From an uncultured Clostridia bacterium (GTDB lineage: Bacteria > Bacillota > Clostridia > Christensenellales > UBA3700): DNA of 64,000 nucleotides. Numbering within the stretch: position 1 is the first letter of the stretch; each line of letters begins with the position of its first letter. A program made the position numbers and the translations under genes. The notes beneath the pieces are model-generated. The model saw only the letters and a list, made by a program, of their open reading frames with translations, was not told the DNA's origin and searched no databases. Positions 39,257-48,132 of this stretch are shown here, piece by piece. Location of the stretch: the NCBI GenBank assembly GCA_944380395.1, contig CALWHM010000001.1, positions 130,999 through 194,998 of the forward strand. Reading direction: 5' to 3'.

Positions 39257-40267
39257 TCAGCACCTCATCTCCACCGCCACGGCGTGCGCTATGCCGGGAA
39301 TACTTTCGCCTTGAAGGGACGAACCTTTGGACAAAAGTGCGCCCGTGGGCACCAAAAGCACTTTTTTCATATTTCCCGCACACATTTCCTTATAGATGTA
39401 AGAGGCGAATACGGCGGCAAGACAGCCTGCGCCCGAACCGCCCTGCATATCCTTTTGCTCGTCAGAATAGATGAGCGCTCCGCAGTCGTTCAAACACCCC
39501 GCCAGATCGTACCCCTGCTTTTTGCAGAGATAGTAAAGCGTTTCTCTGCCGTATTTTCCCAAATCGCCCGTAAAAATATAGTCGTAATAATCCTCTCCGC
39601 GTTTCATATCGCGCAGGTGCGTTATTATGGTATCGGCTGCGGCAGGCGCCATCGCGGCGCCCATATTATTTGCGTCACAGATATGCCTATCCACTATCTT
39701 TCCTATCGTGCACGCCTCTATTATGGGGACGTTTTCCTTGTATGTGCTGCTTAAAAGCGCGCTCCCCGCCGCCGTGACCGTGTACTGAGAGGACGGCGCG
39801 GGCTGAGTGCCCAGCTCCAGCGGATAGCGAAACTGCCTTTCCACCGCTCCGAAATGCGATCCCGTACAGCACACCACGTTATTCATATTGCCTTTGCCAA
39901 TCAAAAAACTGCTTATCGCCAAAGCCTCCCCGAAGGAAGCGCACGCACTGTACACGCCCAAGCAAGGTATTTCAAATTCGCGCGCCGCAAACGTAGACGC
40001 CACCAGCTGATTGAGCAGATCTCCGCCCACTATGCAGTCTATATCGCTTCTGCCCAAAGCGCTTTCCTCTATGACCTGTTCTATGGCGTATTTATGCATT
40101 TTGATCTCCGTCTTTTCGTGCGTTTTGCAGTCCCAATCATAGTCTTGCAATACAGCATCGTAATAAGACGAAAATCTGCCGCGACCTTCATTGGGTCCGA
40201 CGATGGAAATCGTTTTTATTATATAAATGCCTTCTTCGGGCACGTAAGTGTGTTTTCCCTTTCTCAT
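39257..40267 (-). CDS. spoVAD: Stage V sporulation protein AD
   Basis: SpoVAD is the soluble thiolase-fold SpoVA subunit that binds dipicolinic acid on the spore membrane. The 336 residues show TISIVGPNEGRGRFSSYYDA near the start, the ACASFGEAL segment in the thiolase active-site position, and TGDLGKYGRETLYYLCKKQG near 230, all family features. It lies 29 bp after spoVAC. Confidence 0.96.
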   Translation of the reverse strand: MRKGKHTYVPEEGIYIIKTISIVGPNEGRGRFSSYYDAVLQDYDWDCKTHEKTEIKMHKYAIEQVIEESALGRSDIDCIVGGDLLNQLVASTFAAREFEIPCLGVYSACASFGEALAISSFLIGKGNMNNVVCCTGSHFGAVERQFRYPLELGTQPAPSSQYTVTAAGSALLSSTYKENVPIIEACTIGKIVDRHICDANNMGAAMAPAAADTIITHLRDMKRGEDYYDYIFTGDLGKYGRETLYYLCKKQGYDLAGCLNDCGALIYSDEQKDMQGGSGAGCLAAVFASYIYKEMCAGNMKKVLLVPTGALLSKGSSLQGESIPGIAHAVAVEMRC

Positions 40268-40296
40268 ATTTGCATTACTAGGGCTGCAGCCGTAAA

Positions 40297-40743
40297 CTAA
40301 ACTACCGCAATTATCCTATAAATTGCGCCCACTATCACAGATGAAACCACGCCCGTGACTATCACGGGACCCGCGATGACAAACATCTTTGCCATCAATC
40401 CGAAGATTATGCCTTCCTTTCTGAATTCCATTGCGGGCGAAGCTATGGAATTTGCAAACCCGGTTATTGGAATTATACTGCCCGCGCCGGCTACGCTGCC
40501 TATTTTATCGTAAATGCCGAAGCCCGTGAACGCCGCACCTATAAATATCATCGTCATCGACGTTAGCGCCCCTATCATACTTTCCTCGGTCTCGGGCAGT
40601 AAATAGGCATATAGATCGGTAAAACCTTGACCTATCATACATATGAACCCACCCACACAGAACGCCGAAAGCAAAGTTTTAAGTTCGCCCGTCTTAGGCG
40701 CGGTCCTAGACACATACTTACAATATTCATCGCCTTCCATCAT
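40297..40743 (-). CDS. spoVAC: Stage V sporulation protein AC
   Basis: SpoVAC is the SpoVA membrane subunit that behaves as a mechanosensitive channel in germination. The 148-residue protein has about four membrane spans and the motif GAGSIIPITGFANSIASPAM near residue 85. GGGAGA lies seven bases before ATG. Its start overlaps the stop of a possible 32-codon frame upstream. Confidence 0.95.
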   Translation of the reverse strand: MMEGDEYCKYVSRTAPKTGELKTLLSAFCVGGFICMIGQGFTDLYAYLLPETEESMIGALTSMTMIFIGAAFTGFGIYDKIGSVAGAGSIIPITGFANSIASPAMEFRKEGIIFGLMAKMFVIAGPVIVTGVVSSVIVGAIYRIIAVV

Positions 40744-40838
40744 CTGTTCTCCCTGACGGCGGGCGGTTTGTACCGCTCTTCCCTGTCCTCCGGATTCTTA
40801 CCGCGCACACTGATAGGCTGAATATCCGTCTTTCTCAT
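40740..40838 (-). CDS. Possible small ORF before spoVAC
   Basis: A 32-codon frame begins MRKTDIQPISVRGKNPEDRE and ends in a 4-bp ATGA overlap with spoVAC. The product would be hydrophilic and basic to neutral. It has no ribosome site. Its ATG is five bases after the -10 of a candidate sigma-G promoter, so it would have to be read from a leaderless mRNA, or it is simply the spoVAC leader. Evidence for coding is the overlap alone. Confidence 0.35.
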   Translation of the reverse strand: MRKTDIQPISVRGKNPEDREERYKPPAVRENR

Positions 40839-40843
40839 ACCCT

Positions 40844-40873
40844 TATTTTGGGCAATGCGGCGCTTAATATTCA
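40844..40873 (-). promoter_or_regulatory. Candidate sigma-G promoter of spoVACDE
   Basis: TGAATA, 17 bp, CAAAATA. The -35 matches the sigma-G consensus fully and the -10 differs from CATACTA in two bases. spoVA genes are forespore (sigma-G) genes in Bacillus, which fits. Confidence 0.6.
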
Positions 40874-41070
40874 CATTTGTTTAACCGGCAAACATATGAT
40901 ATACGCTTTTATTGCTATATCTGCACTCGCCTTGTTACCCGCACGCAATTATTTGCCGTTATATTCGCAACGCATTATCACCGTATGCTCAACAATGTTT
41001 GATAAACTTTATTATTATAACGTATTATTTTCTTTTCCCGATAATCGTATATATTTTCTACTATTTATCA

Positions 41071-41308
41071 ATTGAATGACTGTTCAACTAGTTTGTGCTA
41101 TATTTTGTAAAACTTAAATAATTGTAATATGAAAAATCTATTTTTTCGATAATAATAGACATATATCATATATTTATTTAATTTGGTTATTGAACAGTTG
41201 AACAATTGAACAATTGAACAATTGAACAACTGTTCAATTGCACGGAATAAGACGGCGAAAATTCAAAGGGGTTTATCAGGGGTGGAGATAGGCAAAAATA
41301 GTTATTGC
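41071..41308. repeat. TTGAAC element copy A with conserved flank
   Basis: The 168-bp core (41071-41238) begins ATTGAATGACTGTTCAA, continues as about 100 bp of AT-rich DNA, and ends in five TTGAAC half-sites spaced 9 bp (one step differs) that close with TTGAACAACTGTTCAAT. A further 70 bp to 41308 is shared with copy B. The 230 bp upstream (40874-41070) shows no gene. Confidence 0.85.
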
Positions 41309-41320
41309 AGTAACCGGGTT

Positions 41321-41655
41321 GCGGTTGCGGGTAAAGCACAAGCGGGGCTCACGATTGCGGGTGAAGCCAACGCTGGGCTTACGATTGAGGGCGAAGCAGT
41401 AAGGCGGGATTCAAGGTTGCGAGTGAGGTAACAAGCGTTACTGTCAAGGGAGAAGCAGTAAATGTAGTTCACGGTCGGTGGTGAAGCGGCAAGCGAGGGC
41501 GAAGCAGCAAGCGTTGCGATTGAGAGAGAAGCAGTAAACAGGTTGAGGGTGAAGCAGCAAGCCGGGCTTCAGCGTTGAGGGTGAATCCGTAATTGGTAAG
41601 TCTTATTATTTTAGAAAAGTCTTTGACAAAACCGATGTCGAAATCAGGCAGAGTA
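41321..41655. repeat. Degenerate GGGTGAAGCA repeats, period about 30 bp
   Basis: Units such as GATTGCGGGTGAAGCCAACG recur at 41327, 41357 and 41387 with exact 30-bp spacing and then drift, with insertions and deletions, to about 41595. Related units continue after copy B to 42010, next to the end of tyrA. No supported reading frame. Confidence 0.7.
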
Positions 41656-41893
41656 ATTGAACAGCTGTTCAACTAGTTTGTGCTATATTTTGTAAAACTT
41701 AAATAATTGTAATTTGAAAAAAATATTTTTTTGTTAATTATAAACATATAGCATATATTTGTTTGAGTTAGTTATTGAACAGTTGAACAATTGAACAATT
41801 GAACAATTGAACAACTGTTCAATTGCGCGGAATTAAGCGGGAAAAATTCAAAGGGTTTTATCGGGGTTAAGGATAGGCAGAAATAGTTATTGC
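41656..41893. repeat. TTGAAC element copy B with conserved flank
   Basis: A 238-bp direct repeat of copy A, 585 bp downstream, with the same 168-bp core (41656-41823) and the same flank to 41893. The first palindrome is perfect here: TTGAACAGCTGTTCAA. Point differences are concentrated in the AT-rich centre. Confidence 0.85.
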
Positions 41894-42021
41894 TGCAAGC
41901 GAGTTTTATGGTTGAGTGTGAAGCAGTAAATGTGGTTCACGGTCGGGGGTGAAGCAGTAGCCGGGCTTCATCGTTGAGGGTGAAGCAACGGCGGGTTTTT
42001 AGTTTGCGGGGGTGAAGATGC

Positions 42022-42879
42022 TTATTTTTTGATCAGGGAGTGGCGGCGGGCGGAGGATTTTTCAAACTGTTTGATCAGACTTTCTTTGTCGTTTTCAGCA
42101 ACTGCGGCGCGAATGGCGGAAAGCTGGGCTGTAAACATATCTATTGCCGCGAGCAGGTTTTCACGGTTGCCGATGAAAAGCTCCTGCCAGAGATCGGCAT
42201 TTATCTCCGCTATGCGGGTGAGGTCGCGGAAGCTGTCCCCGATGTAGTCGCCCGTTTCCGAATCCTCTTCATCGCTGTTGATGAGCGACACGGCAAGCGC
42301 GTGGGGAAGCTGAGAAGTGTAGGCGATTATCCTGTCGTGCTCTTCCGGGGTGAGCGTGCGAATCTTTCCGAAGCCCATATCGAGGGCAAGCGTTTTGACC
42401 GCCTCTATGCCCGCGGAAGAAGAACGGCTTATCGGCGTTATGATAAAGTTGGCGCCTTTAAGGACATCGGCGGAGGCATAGTCCAAGCCGCGCTTTTCCC
42501 TGCCCGCCATAGGGTGCGCGGGCACATAGTCTATATATTCGGGAAGGACGGCGGAGATTTTTTCCGAGTAGTAACGCTTGATACCCAAGACATCGGTAAT
42601 AAGACTGCCCTTTTTCATAACGGCGCCCAACTTGCGCGCGCACTCCTCCGCGCCTGTGGGATATACTGCGATGACGGCTATGTCCGCGTCTGAGGCAAAT
42701 TCTTCAAGCTGCGTGCCGCCGCCTTTTATCACACCCGCTTTGAGAGCCTTGTCAACGGACGCTTGACTCCTGTTTACGGCGTATATGTTCTTATATCCCG
42801 CCGCTGTAAGCGCCATGGCGTAAGAACCGCCGACCACTCCAAGTCCGACTATGAGTATTTTTTTATCCTTGATGTCCAT
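42022..42879 (-). CDS. tyrA: Prephenate dehydrogenase
   Basis: TyrA oxidises and decarboxylates prephenate to 4-hydroxyphenylpyruvate, the tyrosine branch. The Rossmann motif VGLGVVGGSYAMALTAAGY opens the protein, VPAHPMAGREKRGLDYA near residue 140 carries the catalytic His region, and a helical dimer domain follows. At 285 residues it has no C-terminal ACT domain, so feedback by tyrosine through that domain is absent. It is the last gene of the aromatic operon, 56 bp after aroQ, and its 3' end abuts the repeat block. Confidence 0.94.
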   Translation of the reverse strand: MDIKDKKILIVGLGVVGGSYAMALTAAGYKNIYAVNRSQASVDKALKAGVIKGGGTQLEEFASDADIAVIAVYPTGAEECARKLGAVMKKGSLITDVLGIKRYYSEKISAVLPEYIDYVPAHPMAGREKRGLDYASADVLKGANFIITPISRSSSAGIEAVKTLALDMGFGKIRTLTPEEHDRIIAYTSQLPHALAVSLINSDEEDSETGDYIGDSFRDLTRIAEINADLWQELFIGNRENLLAAIDMFTAQLSAIRAAVAENDKESLIKQFEKSSARRHSLIKK

Positions 42880-42935
42880 ATTTCAGTCCCCCGAAAAGCC
42901 TTTTTTATACTGTTTGTTTTTTGCACTTACACGAT

Positions 42936-43388
42936 TTAACCGTTAGGGTTATCTTTGTCTGCTTTTTGCACTAAAATATCAATTGCGTGCATATAGCCGT
43001 TAATTCCTTCACCCGCTATACGCGCAACGCAGGCGGGCGTAATGACGGAATTTTTGCGGAAGTCCTCACGCTTTTCTATGTCCGATATATGCACTTCCAC
43101 CGTAGGGATACTCACCGTTTTGAGCGCGTCGAATATGGCGTAACTGTAATGAGTGTAAGCGGCGGGATTGATGACTATGCCGTCGACTTTTTCAAAGTAA
43201 CAGCTGTGTATCCTGTCTATTATCCCGCCTTCCGAATTGCTCTGGAAAAAGTGCGGCTCAACACCCCTTTCGTTGCAATATTTTTTTATCATATCGCACA
43301 AATCCGAGTAAGTCGTGCTGCCGTAAATACTGGGTTCGCGTATGCCCAGCATATTCATATTGGGTCCGTTTATTATCTCTATTTTCAT
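42936..43388 (-). CDS. aroQ: Type II 3-dehydroquinate dehydratase
   Basis: AroQ removes water from 3-dehydroquinate. NGPNMNMLGIREPSIYGSTT holds the catalytic Tyr, with the His in INPAAYTHYSYAIFDAL and the substrate-binding EVHISDIEKRE. 150 residues fits the small dodecameric type II enzyme. Its ATG overlaps the aroE-aroK stop by 4 bp. Confidence 0.96.
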   Translation of the reverse strand: MKIEIINGPNMNMLGIREPSIYGSTTYSDLCDMIKKYCNERGVEPHFFQSNSEGGIIDRIHSCYFEKVDGIVINPAAYTHYSYAIFDALKTVSIPTVEVHISDIEKREDFRKNSVITPACVARIAGEGINGYMHAIDILVQKADKDNPNG

Positions 43389-44674
43389 TGCAATATCTCC
43401 GCTATCTTCTTCAAGCCCTGCTCTGCCGTGCCGTTATTGTCCACGATAAAGTGGGCGCACCCTTCATACATACTCTTTCTTGCGGCGAATATGGAGCGCA
43501 ATTTTTCCGCACCTTCCGCCAAGAGCGGTCTTTGGGAGCAGTCCACGTCCTTTATTATGCTCTCTACGCTTCTGTTGATATAGACGACAACGCCGCTTGA
43601 ACGCATAAGGTCGCAATTTATGCGCCGCGTGACGGCTCCACCGCCCGCCGCTACCACCAGATCGCGCATTTGAGCAAGCTGTTTCATCGCCTGCGTTTCC
43701 CTCTCACGGAAGTATTCCTCACCTTTGGCGAACATATCGGGAATGCTCTCCCCCGCGATTTCAACGATGTATTCGTCCGCGTCCACGAACTTTTTGCCCA
43801 TAGACTCCGCAAGCATTTTTCCCAAAGTGGATTTCCCGCACGACATTATGCCCGTAAGGTAGATGTTTCCGCCGTTTTGCATAAAGTAATCGCGCAGAAG
43901 AGCGTTGTAGATGGGGTCGATGTCCTGCGTTTGGATCTCTTCGTTTCGCCATATGCTCTGCGAGCCTATCCCCTGCGCCACCAGCATATAAAGTCCGCTG
44001 AACGCATGACAGCCCGCATTTAAGGCGCGGCGCACGAACTCCGTCATAATGGGGTTATAGACCACGTCCGCGGCGACTTCAAAGCGCGAAAGCACTTCTT
44101 CGGACACGGCGCAGCCCTCGACTTTGGGGTACATACCCAAGGGCGTTGTGTTGACGATGATATAGCCGCTGCCCGACTGTTCCAACTTAGGATAAGTGAT
44201 GTATTCGTATCCTTCGAGCTCTTCGTCCACGTCGCGGCGCACATACTTCACATCCGCGCCCATAGACGTAAGCGCGTACAGCACGGATTTTGCCGCGCCG
44301 CCGCTGCCCAGCACCACCGCGCTTTTGCCTTTGACGTCCACGCCGTTTTTTGCAAGCATCGCGGAAAAACCGTAAGGATCGGTGTTGTAGCCCGCAAGTC
44401 TGCCGCCCGTGTTCTTTATGGTGTTCACAGCGCCTATATGTTCGGCTTCCTTGCTTATTTCGTCCAAAAGCGGCATTACCGTCTGCTTATACGGCACGGT
44501 GACGTTTACCCCGTCGTACTTTTCCAGCTCCGCACGCGCGTCAAGTATTTCCTCCCGGGAAAATTCGCGCACTCCGTATTCCCCTTTTATACCCATACTC
44601 TCAAAGAACATAGAGTGTATTTGAGGCGACATCGTGTGCGGCAGCTTTTCCCCTATCACGCAATATCTATTCAT
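43385..44674 (-). CDS. aroEK: Fused shikimate dehydrogenase-shikimate kinase
   Basis: One frame of 429 residues joins two consecutive pathway enzymes. Residues 1-255 are AroE: substrate Lys in NVTVPYKQTVMPLLDE near 60, NADP loop VVLGSGGAAKSVLYAL near 120, and QGIGSQSIW near the domain end. Residues 265-429 are AroK: Walker A GIMSCGKSTLGKML, the shikimate-binding DADEYIVE and GGGAVTRR. The linker is about ten residues, and no internal stop or restart is seen. The gene overlaps pheA by 8 bp and aroQ by 4 bp. Confidence 0.95.
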   Translation of the reverse strand: MNRYCVIGEKLPHTMSPQIHSMFFESMGIKGEYGVREFSREEILDARAELEKYDGVNVTVPYKQTVMPLLDEISKEAEHIGAVNTIKNTGGRLAGYNTDPYGFSAMLAKNGVDVKGKSAVVLGSGGAAKSVLYALTSMGADVKYVRRDVDEELEGYEYITYPKLEQSGSGYIIVNTTPLGMYPKVEGCAVSEEVLSRFEVAADVVYNPIMTEFVRRALNAGCHAFSGLYMLVAQGIGSQSIWRNEEIQTQDIDPIYNALLRDYFMQNGGNIYLTGIMSCGKSTLGKMLAESMGKKFVDADEYIVEIAGESIPDMFAKGEEYFRERETQAMKQLAQMRDLVVAAGGGAVTRRINCDLMRSSGVVVYINRSVESIIKDVDCSQRPLLAEGAEKLRSIFAARKSMYEGCAHFIVDNNGTAEQGLKKIAEILQ

Positions 44675-45794
44675 CTATCTCGCTCCTAGTGTATTCTCCC
44701 AGCATTTTATAATACCCGCAGTCACAGCGCACAAGTGAAAGCGCGCTTTCCGCCTCCTTGGCGTTGCCGGATATGTCCACGTAAAAGATGTACTCGCCAG
44801 GCTTGTTTTTTTGCGGACGCGACTCCATTTTCGTGAGATTTACGCCGCTGAACGCAAAGTGGCGCAATACGCCGTACAGCGCGCCCGGAGTGTTGCCCAG
44901 CGTGAACATTACGGATATTTTATCCCCGCCGCGTTCGTTCATATATTCGGATATGACTATAAAGCGGGTGTAGTTATCGCTCTGTGAATTTATGTCGCGT
45001 GCGATAATGTCCAGCCCATAAAGCTTGGCTGCGGACTCCGAACATATAGCCGCTCTGGACTTATCCCCGCTTGCCGCGACGTAAGCCGCCGCCCGTGCAG
45101 TGTTGCCGAACGGTATTGCGGTCACGTCGGGTCTGTCCGAAAAATATTCCGTGCATTGGCTTATGCCCTGCGGATGGGAGTACACTTCCTTGATATCGCT
45201 CTCCGCAGCCCCGCGCACCCCCGCCAAATGCTGACGAATGCGCTCCCAGCGCTCCGCGACAATGAAAAAGTCGTACTCGCCCAAAAGGTCGTACACGTCG
45301 CTTATGGAGCCTGTGGAGGAATTTTCTATCGGGACCACGCCGAATTTTATCTCTCCCGTGCTCAGTTTTTCAAATACGTCGCGGAATGTGGGGCAGGAGA
45401 TAAATTTTTCCGCCTTGGGGAAAAACTTTTCACAAGCCACGTTTGAGTGCGAACCTCCGTCCCCGAAGTACCCGACAACGGCGTTTTCGTCCACGCGCCC
45501 GTGCGGATATTCCGCCTGTGAGGGAAAGAGCACGCGCTTTTGAAAGTCCTTATTTATGTCCATCACGGCGCCCATAAACTGCCTGACTTCCGCGGAAAAA
45601 CGCTTGTCTTGCAGTAAATCTTCCGCCCGTTCGAGCACCTGCTTTTCGCGCTCGGGACGGAAAACAGTCCTATCCCCCGACCGCGCTTTTGCGTGAGCCA
45701 CCTGCTCTCCCGCACGCATACGCTTTTCAAACAGCGGGACCAGCTGCCCGTCTATTTCATCGATTTGTCTTCTTATATCTTGCAGATCGTCCAT
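44667..45794 (-). CDS. pheA: Chorismate mutase / prephenate dehydratase
   Basis: A bifunctional P-protein of the phenylalanine branch. Residues 1-90 are an AroQ-class chorismate mutase (IRRQIDEIDGQLVPLFEKR), residues 105-280 the prephenate dehydratase (VGYFGDGGSHSNVA, VVPIENSSTGSI), and 285-375 an ACT domain with KMESRP, the phenylalanine-sensing motif. Feedback inhibition by Phe is expected from that motif. It starts 3 bp after aroC. Confidence 0.95.
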   Translation of the reverse strand: MDDLQDIRRQIDEIDGQLVPLFEKRMRAGEQVAHAKARSGDRTVFRPEREKQVLERAEDLLQDKRFSAEVRQFMGAVMDINKDFQKRVLFPSQAEYPHGRVDENAVVGYFGDGGSHSNVACEKFFPKAEKFISCPTFRDVFEKLSTGEIKFGVVPIENSSTGSISDVYDLLGEYDFFIVAERWERIRQHLAGVRGAAESDIKEVYSHPQGISQCTEYFSDRPDVTAIPFGNTARAAAYVAASGDKSRAAICSESAAKLYGLDIIARDINSQSDNYTRFIVISEYMNERGGDKISVMFTLGNTPGALYGVLRHFAFSGVNLTKMESRPQKNKPGEYIFYVDISGNAKEAESALSLVRCDCGYYKMLGEYTRSEIDE

Positions 45795-45797
45795 AAC

Positions 45798-46859
45798 TCA
45801 CAATATCGCGTCCAGCACGGCTATGGCAGCCGCCGCCTCTATCACCGCCGCCGCGCGCACGGCTATGCAGGGATCGTGCCTGCCCTTGACTTGCAGTTTC
45901 GCGTTTTGCATAACGCTCACGTCCACGGTGTCCTGCTCAGTAAATATAGAAGAAGTGGGCTTTATCGCCACGTCGAATATTACGGGCATACCCGTGGTGA
46001 TGCCGCCCAAAATTCCGCCGTTGTTATTGGTGGAAGTGACGACTTTTCCGCCTTCTATGCGGAAAGGATCGTTGGCGGCGCTGCCGTTCATTTCGGCAAG
46101 CGCATAACCTTTTCCGAACTGTATCCCTTTGACCGCGGGCACGGAGAACATCATATGCGCTATATCGGATTCCAAACTGTCAAAGAAGGGATCGCCCACG
46201 CCTGCGGGAATACCCGTCACGGCGCACTCTATGACTCCGCCCACGCTGTCACCGCGTTCGGCGGCTTTAAGCACCCTTTCGCGCATAGCGTCCCACGCCT
46301 TTTCGTCCAAAGTGCCGTGTTCGTTCACCTTGTCAAGCTGAGGAGCAAGAGGGTTAAAGCGAATATCCTTTACGTCGGCTATTTGAGCGATATGCGCGCC
46401 CACTTGAATGCCTTTTTCACTCAGCACCTGCTTGCACAGCGCGCCCGCAAGTACCAAAGGAGCGGTGAGTCTGCCCGAAGAGTGACCGCCGCCGCGATAG
46501 TCGTTAAAGCCGCCTTCTTTGACAAAGTAGCCCCAATCGCTGTGCCCGGGGCGCATAAGATAGCGCATACGCTCATAGTCGGGCGAATGCGTGTCCTTAT
46601 TGCGAATGACGGCGGTGAGCGGAGTGCCCGTGCATACGCCGTTGAAAAAGCCGCTGACTATCTCGTACTCGTCGCCTTCTTTGCGCGCGGTGGCAAGTTT
46701 TTCCTTGCCCTTGGCGCTGCGGCGCGCCATCATTGCGTCAACTTGGGAAAAGTCGGGCTTAAAGCCCGCAGGCAAGCCCTCCACTACGACGCCTATCGCC
46801 GCGCCGTGCGATTCCCCGAATATGGTGACTTTTAATTTTTCTCCCCTGGTAGCGCTCAT
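45798..46859 (-). CDS. aroC: Chorismate synthase
   Basis: AroC makes chorismate from EPSP using reduced FMN. Family signatures GESHGAAIGVVVEGLP, RPGHSDWGYFVKEG and RGGGHSSGRLTAPLV are all intact. I start at ATG 46859, one base after the aroA stop, with GGTG upstream; the longer frame reads into aroA. The FMN needed ties loosely to ribU elsewhere in the window. Confidence 0.96.
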   Translation of the reverse strand: MSATRGEKLKVTIFGESHGAAIGVVVEGLPAGFKPDFSQVDAMMARRSAKGKEKLATARKEGDEYEIVSGFFNGVCTGTPLTAVIRNKDTHSPDYERMRYLMRPGHSDWGYFVKEGGFNDYRGGGHSSGRLTAPLVLAGALCKQVLSEKGIQVGAHIAQIADVKDIRFNPLAPQLDKVNEHGTLDEKAWDAMRERVLKAAERGDSVGGVIECAVTGIPAGVGDPFFDSLESDIAHMMFSVPAVKGIQFGKGYALAEMNGSAANDPFRIEGGKVVTSTNNNGGILGGITTGMPVIFDVAIKPTSSIFTEQDTVDVSVMQNAKLQVKGRHDPCIAVRAAAVIEAAAAIAVLDAIL

Positions 46860-46860
46860 A

Positions 46861-48132
46861 TCACACCTCTTTATCCGAAATTTCATACTTTCCGCCCAGC
46901 TTTTCAAAATCCTTGAAAAAGGCGGGGTAAGATTTGCTTACGCTCTCCGCGCCGTCTATCACGACGGGCTTTTCACATACCGTGGCGGCTATGGCAAAGG
47001 TCATCACCATTCTGTGGTCGTGGTAGTCGGGCAGTTCGACGCCGCCCTCAAGTTTTTCCACTCCGTCGAAAAACATATCCTCTTTGCCCTCTTTCACCTT
47101 GGCGCCCAAGGCGTTCAGTCCCTCCGCCGCGGCGTGCAGTCTGTCGCACTCTTTTATGCGCAGTCTTCCCGCGTTGATTATATGCGTGCCGCCCTTTCTC
47201 AAAGCGCAAGCCACGCTGAGCGCGGGCACTATGTCGGGAACGTTTTTCACGTCCAAAGTGAGCATTCTGTCCGCCCCGACCGCCTTTACCATATCCAGCA
47301 TATCCGCTATCACCTTGTCGCCCTGAACGGACATATTGCTCACGCCCGCAACGCGCACATCGTGACCCAACGCGCGCGCCACATAGAAAAACGCCGCCTG
47401 CGACCAATCCCCTTCCACCGCATAGGGGCGTTCCGAATAGGGAGCGGAATCATACTTCTGCCCGCCGAAAGCGGTGAATTTGCGCGCGCCCGAATCGTAA
47501 TACGCCGTAACGCCGTACTTACTCATTACATCCATTGTCATACGCACGTAATCTTTGCTTTCAAGCGGCTTGGACAAGGTTATGGTACTGTCATAGTCAA
47601 GACGCGGAACGGCAAGCAAAAGCCCGCTGATAAATTGCGAACTTATATTGCCTTCCAGCTCAAAATCATCCGCGATGAGATCGCCGCGAACGGTGAGATC
47701 CAGCCCGTCCTTTCCGCTGTTATTGCGGTAATATATGCCCTGCGCGTCGAATACGGAGAAATATTCCCCCAGCGGACGCTCACCCAGCTTGCCGCCGCCC
47801 ACAAAGCGGACGTAACCGTCGCACAAGGTGAGCGCGATGGGTATCATAAAGCGCAATGTGGAGCCCGATTCTCCGCAGTCTATGACTATATCCTCTGCAA
47901 CCCTGCCTTCAATGCCTTTCACGATAAGCACGCCGCCCTCAACGCGCACTTTTGCGCCCAAAGCGGTCACGGCGCGCATAGTGGCGCGGATATCGTCGTT
48001 CAGCTCCGCGCATTCCACGCGGCTTTCAACGCCCGACAGCGCCGCGCATATGAGCGCGCGGTGCGCGTAACTTTTGGACGCGGGCACTTTTACTTCGCCG
48101 CTCAGTTTGCAGGGATATACCTTTACCTTCAT
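46861..48132 (-). CDS. aroA: EPSP synthase (3-phosphoshikimate 1-carboxyvinyltransferase)
   Basis: AroA joins PEP to shikimate 3-phosphate. The N-terminal PASKSYAHRALI and DCGESGSTLRFMIPIA near residue 85 are the substrate-binding motifs, and DYHDHRMVMTFAI near 375 the C-terminal one. The usual NSGT motif reads ESGSTLRF here, as seen in many Clostridia. The first Lys-Ser and the Gly-96 region decide glyphosate behaviour, which I cannot judge. Overlaps aroB by 4 bp. Confidence 0.95.
   Translation of the reverse strand: MKVKVYPCKLSGEVKVPASKSYAHRALICAALSGVESRVECAELNDDIRATMRAVTALGAKVRVEGGVLIVKGIEGRVAEDIVIDCGESGSTLRFMIPIALTLCDGYVRFVGGGKLGERPLGEYFSVFDAQGIYYRNNSGKDGLDLTVRGDLIADDFELEGNISSQFISGLLLAVPRLDYDSTITLSKPLESKDYVRMTMDVMSKYGVTAYYDSGARKFTAFGGQKYDSAPYSERPYAVEGDWSQAAFFYVARALGHDVRVAGVSNMSVQGDKVIADMLDMVKAVGADRMLTLDVKNVPDIVPALSVACALRKGGTHIINAGRLRIKECDRLHAAAEGLNALGAKVKEGKEDMFFDGVEKLEGGVELPDYHDHRMVMTFAIAATVCEKPVVIDGAESVSKSYPAFFKDFEKLGGKYEISDKEV

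Noticed and set aside
41222-41431. Short frame with repeated GEA residues
   Set aside because: It begins inside the TTGAAC half-sites and reads the degenerate 30-bp repeats; the same units elsewhere in the block are interrupted.
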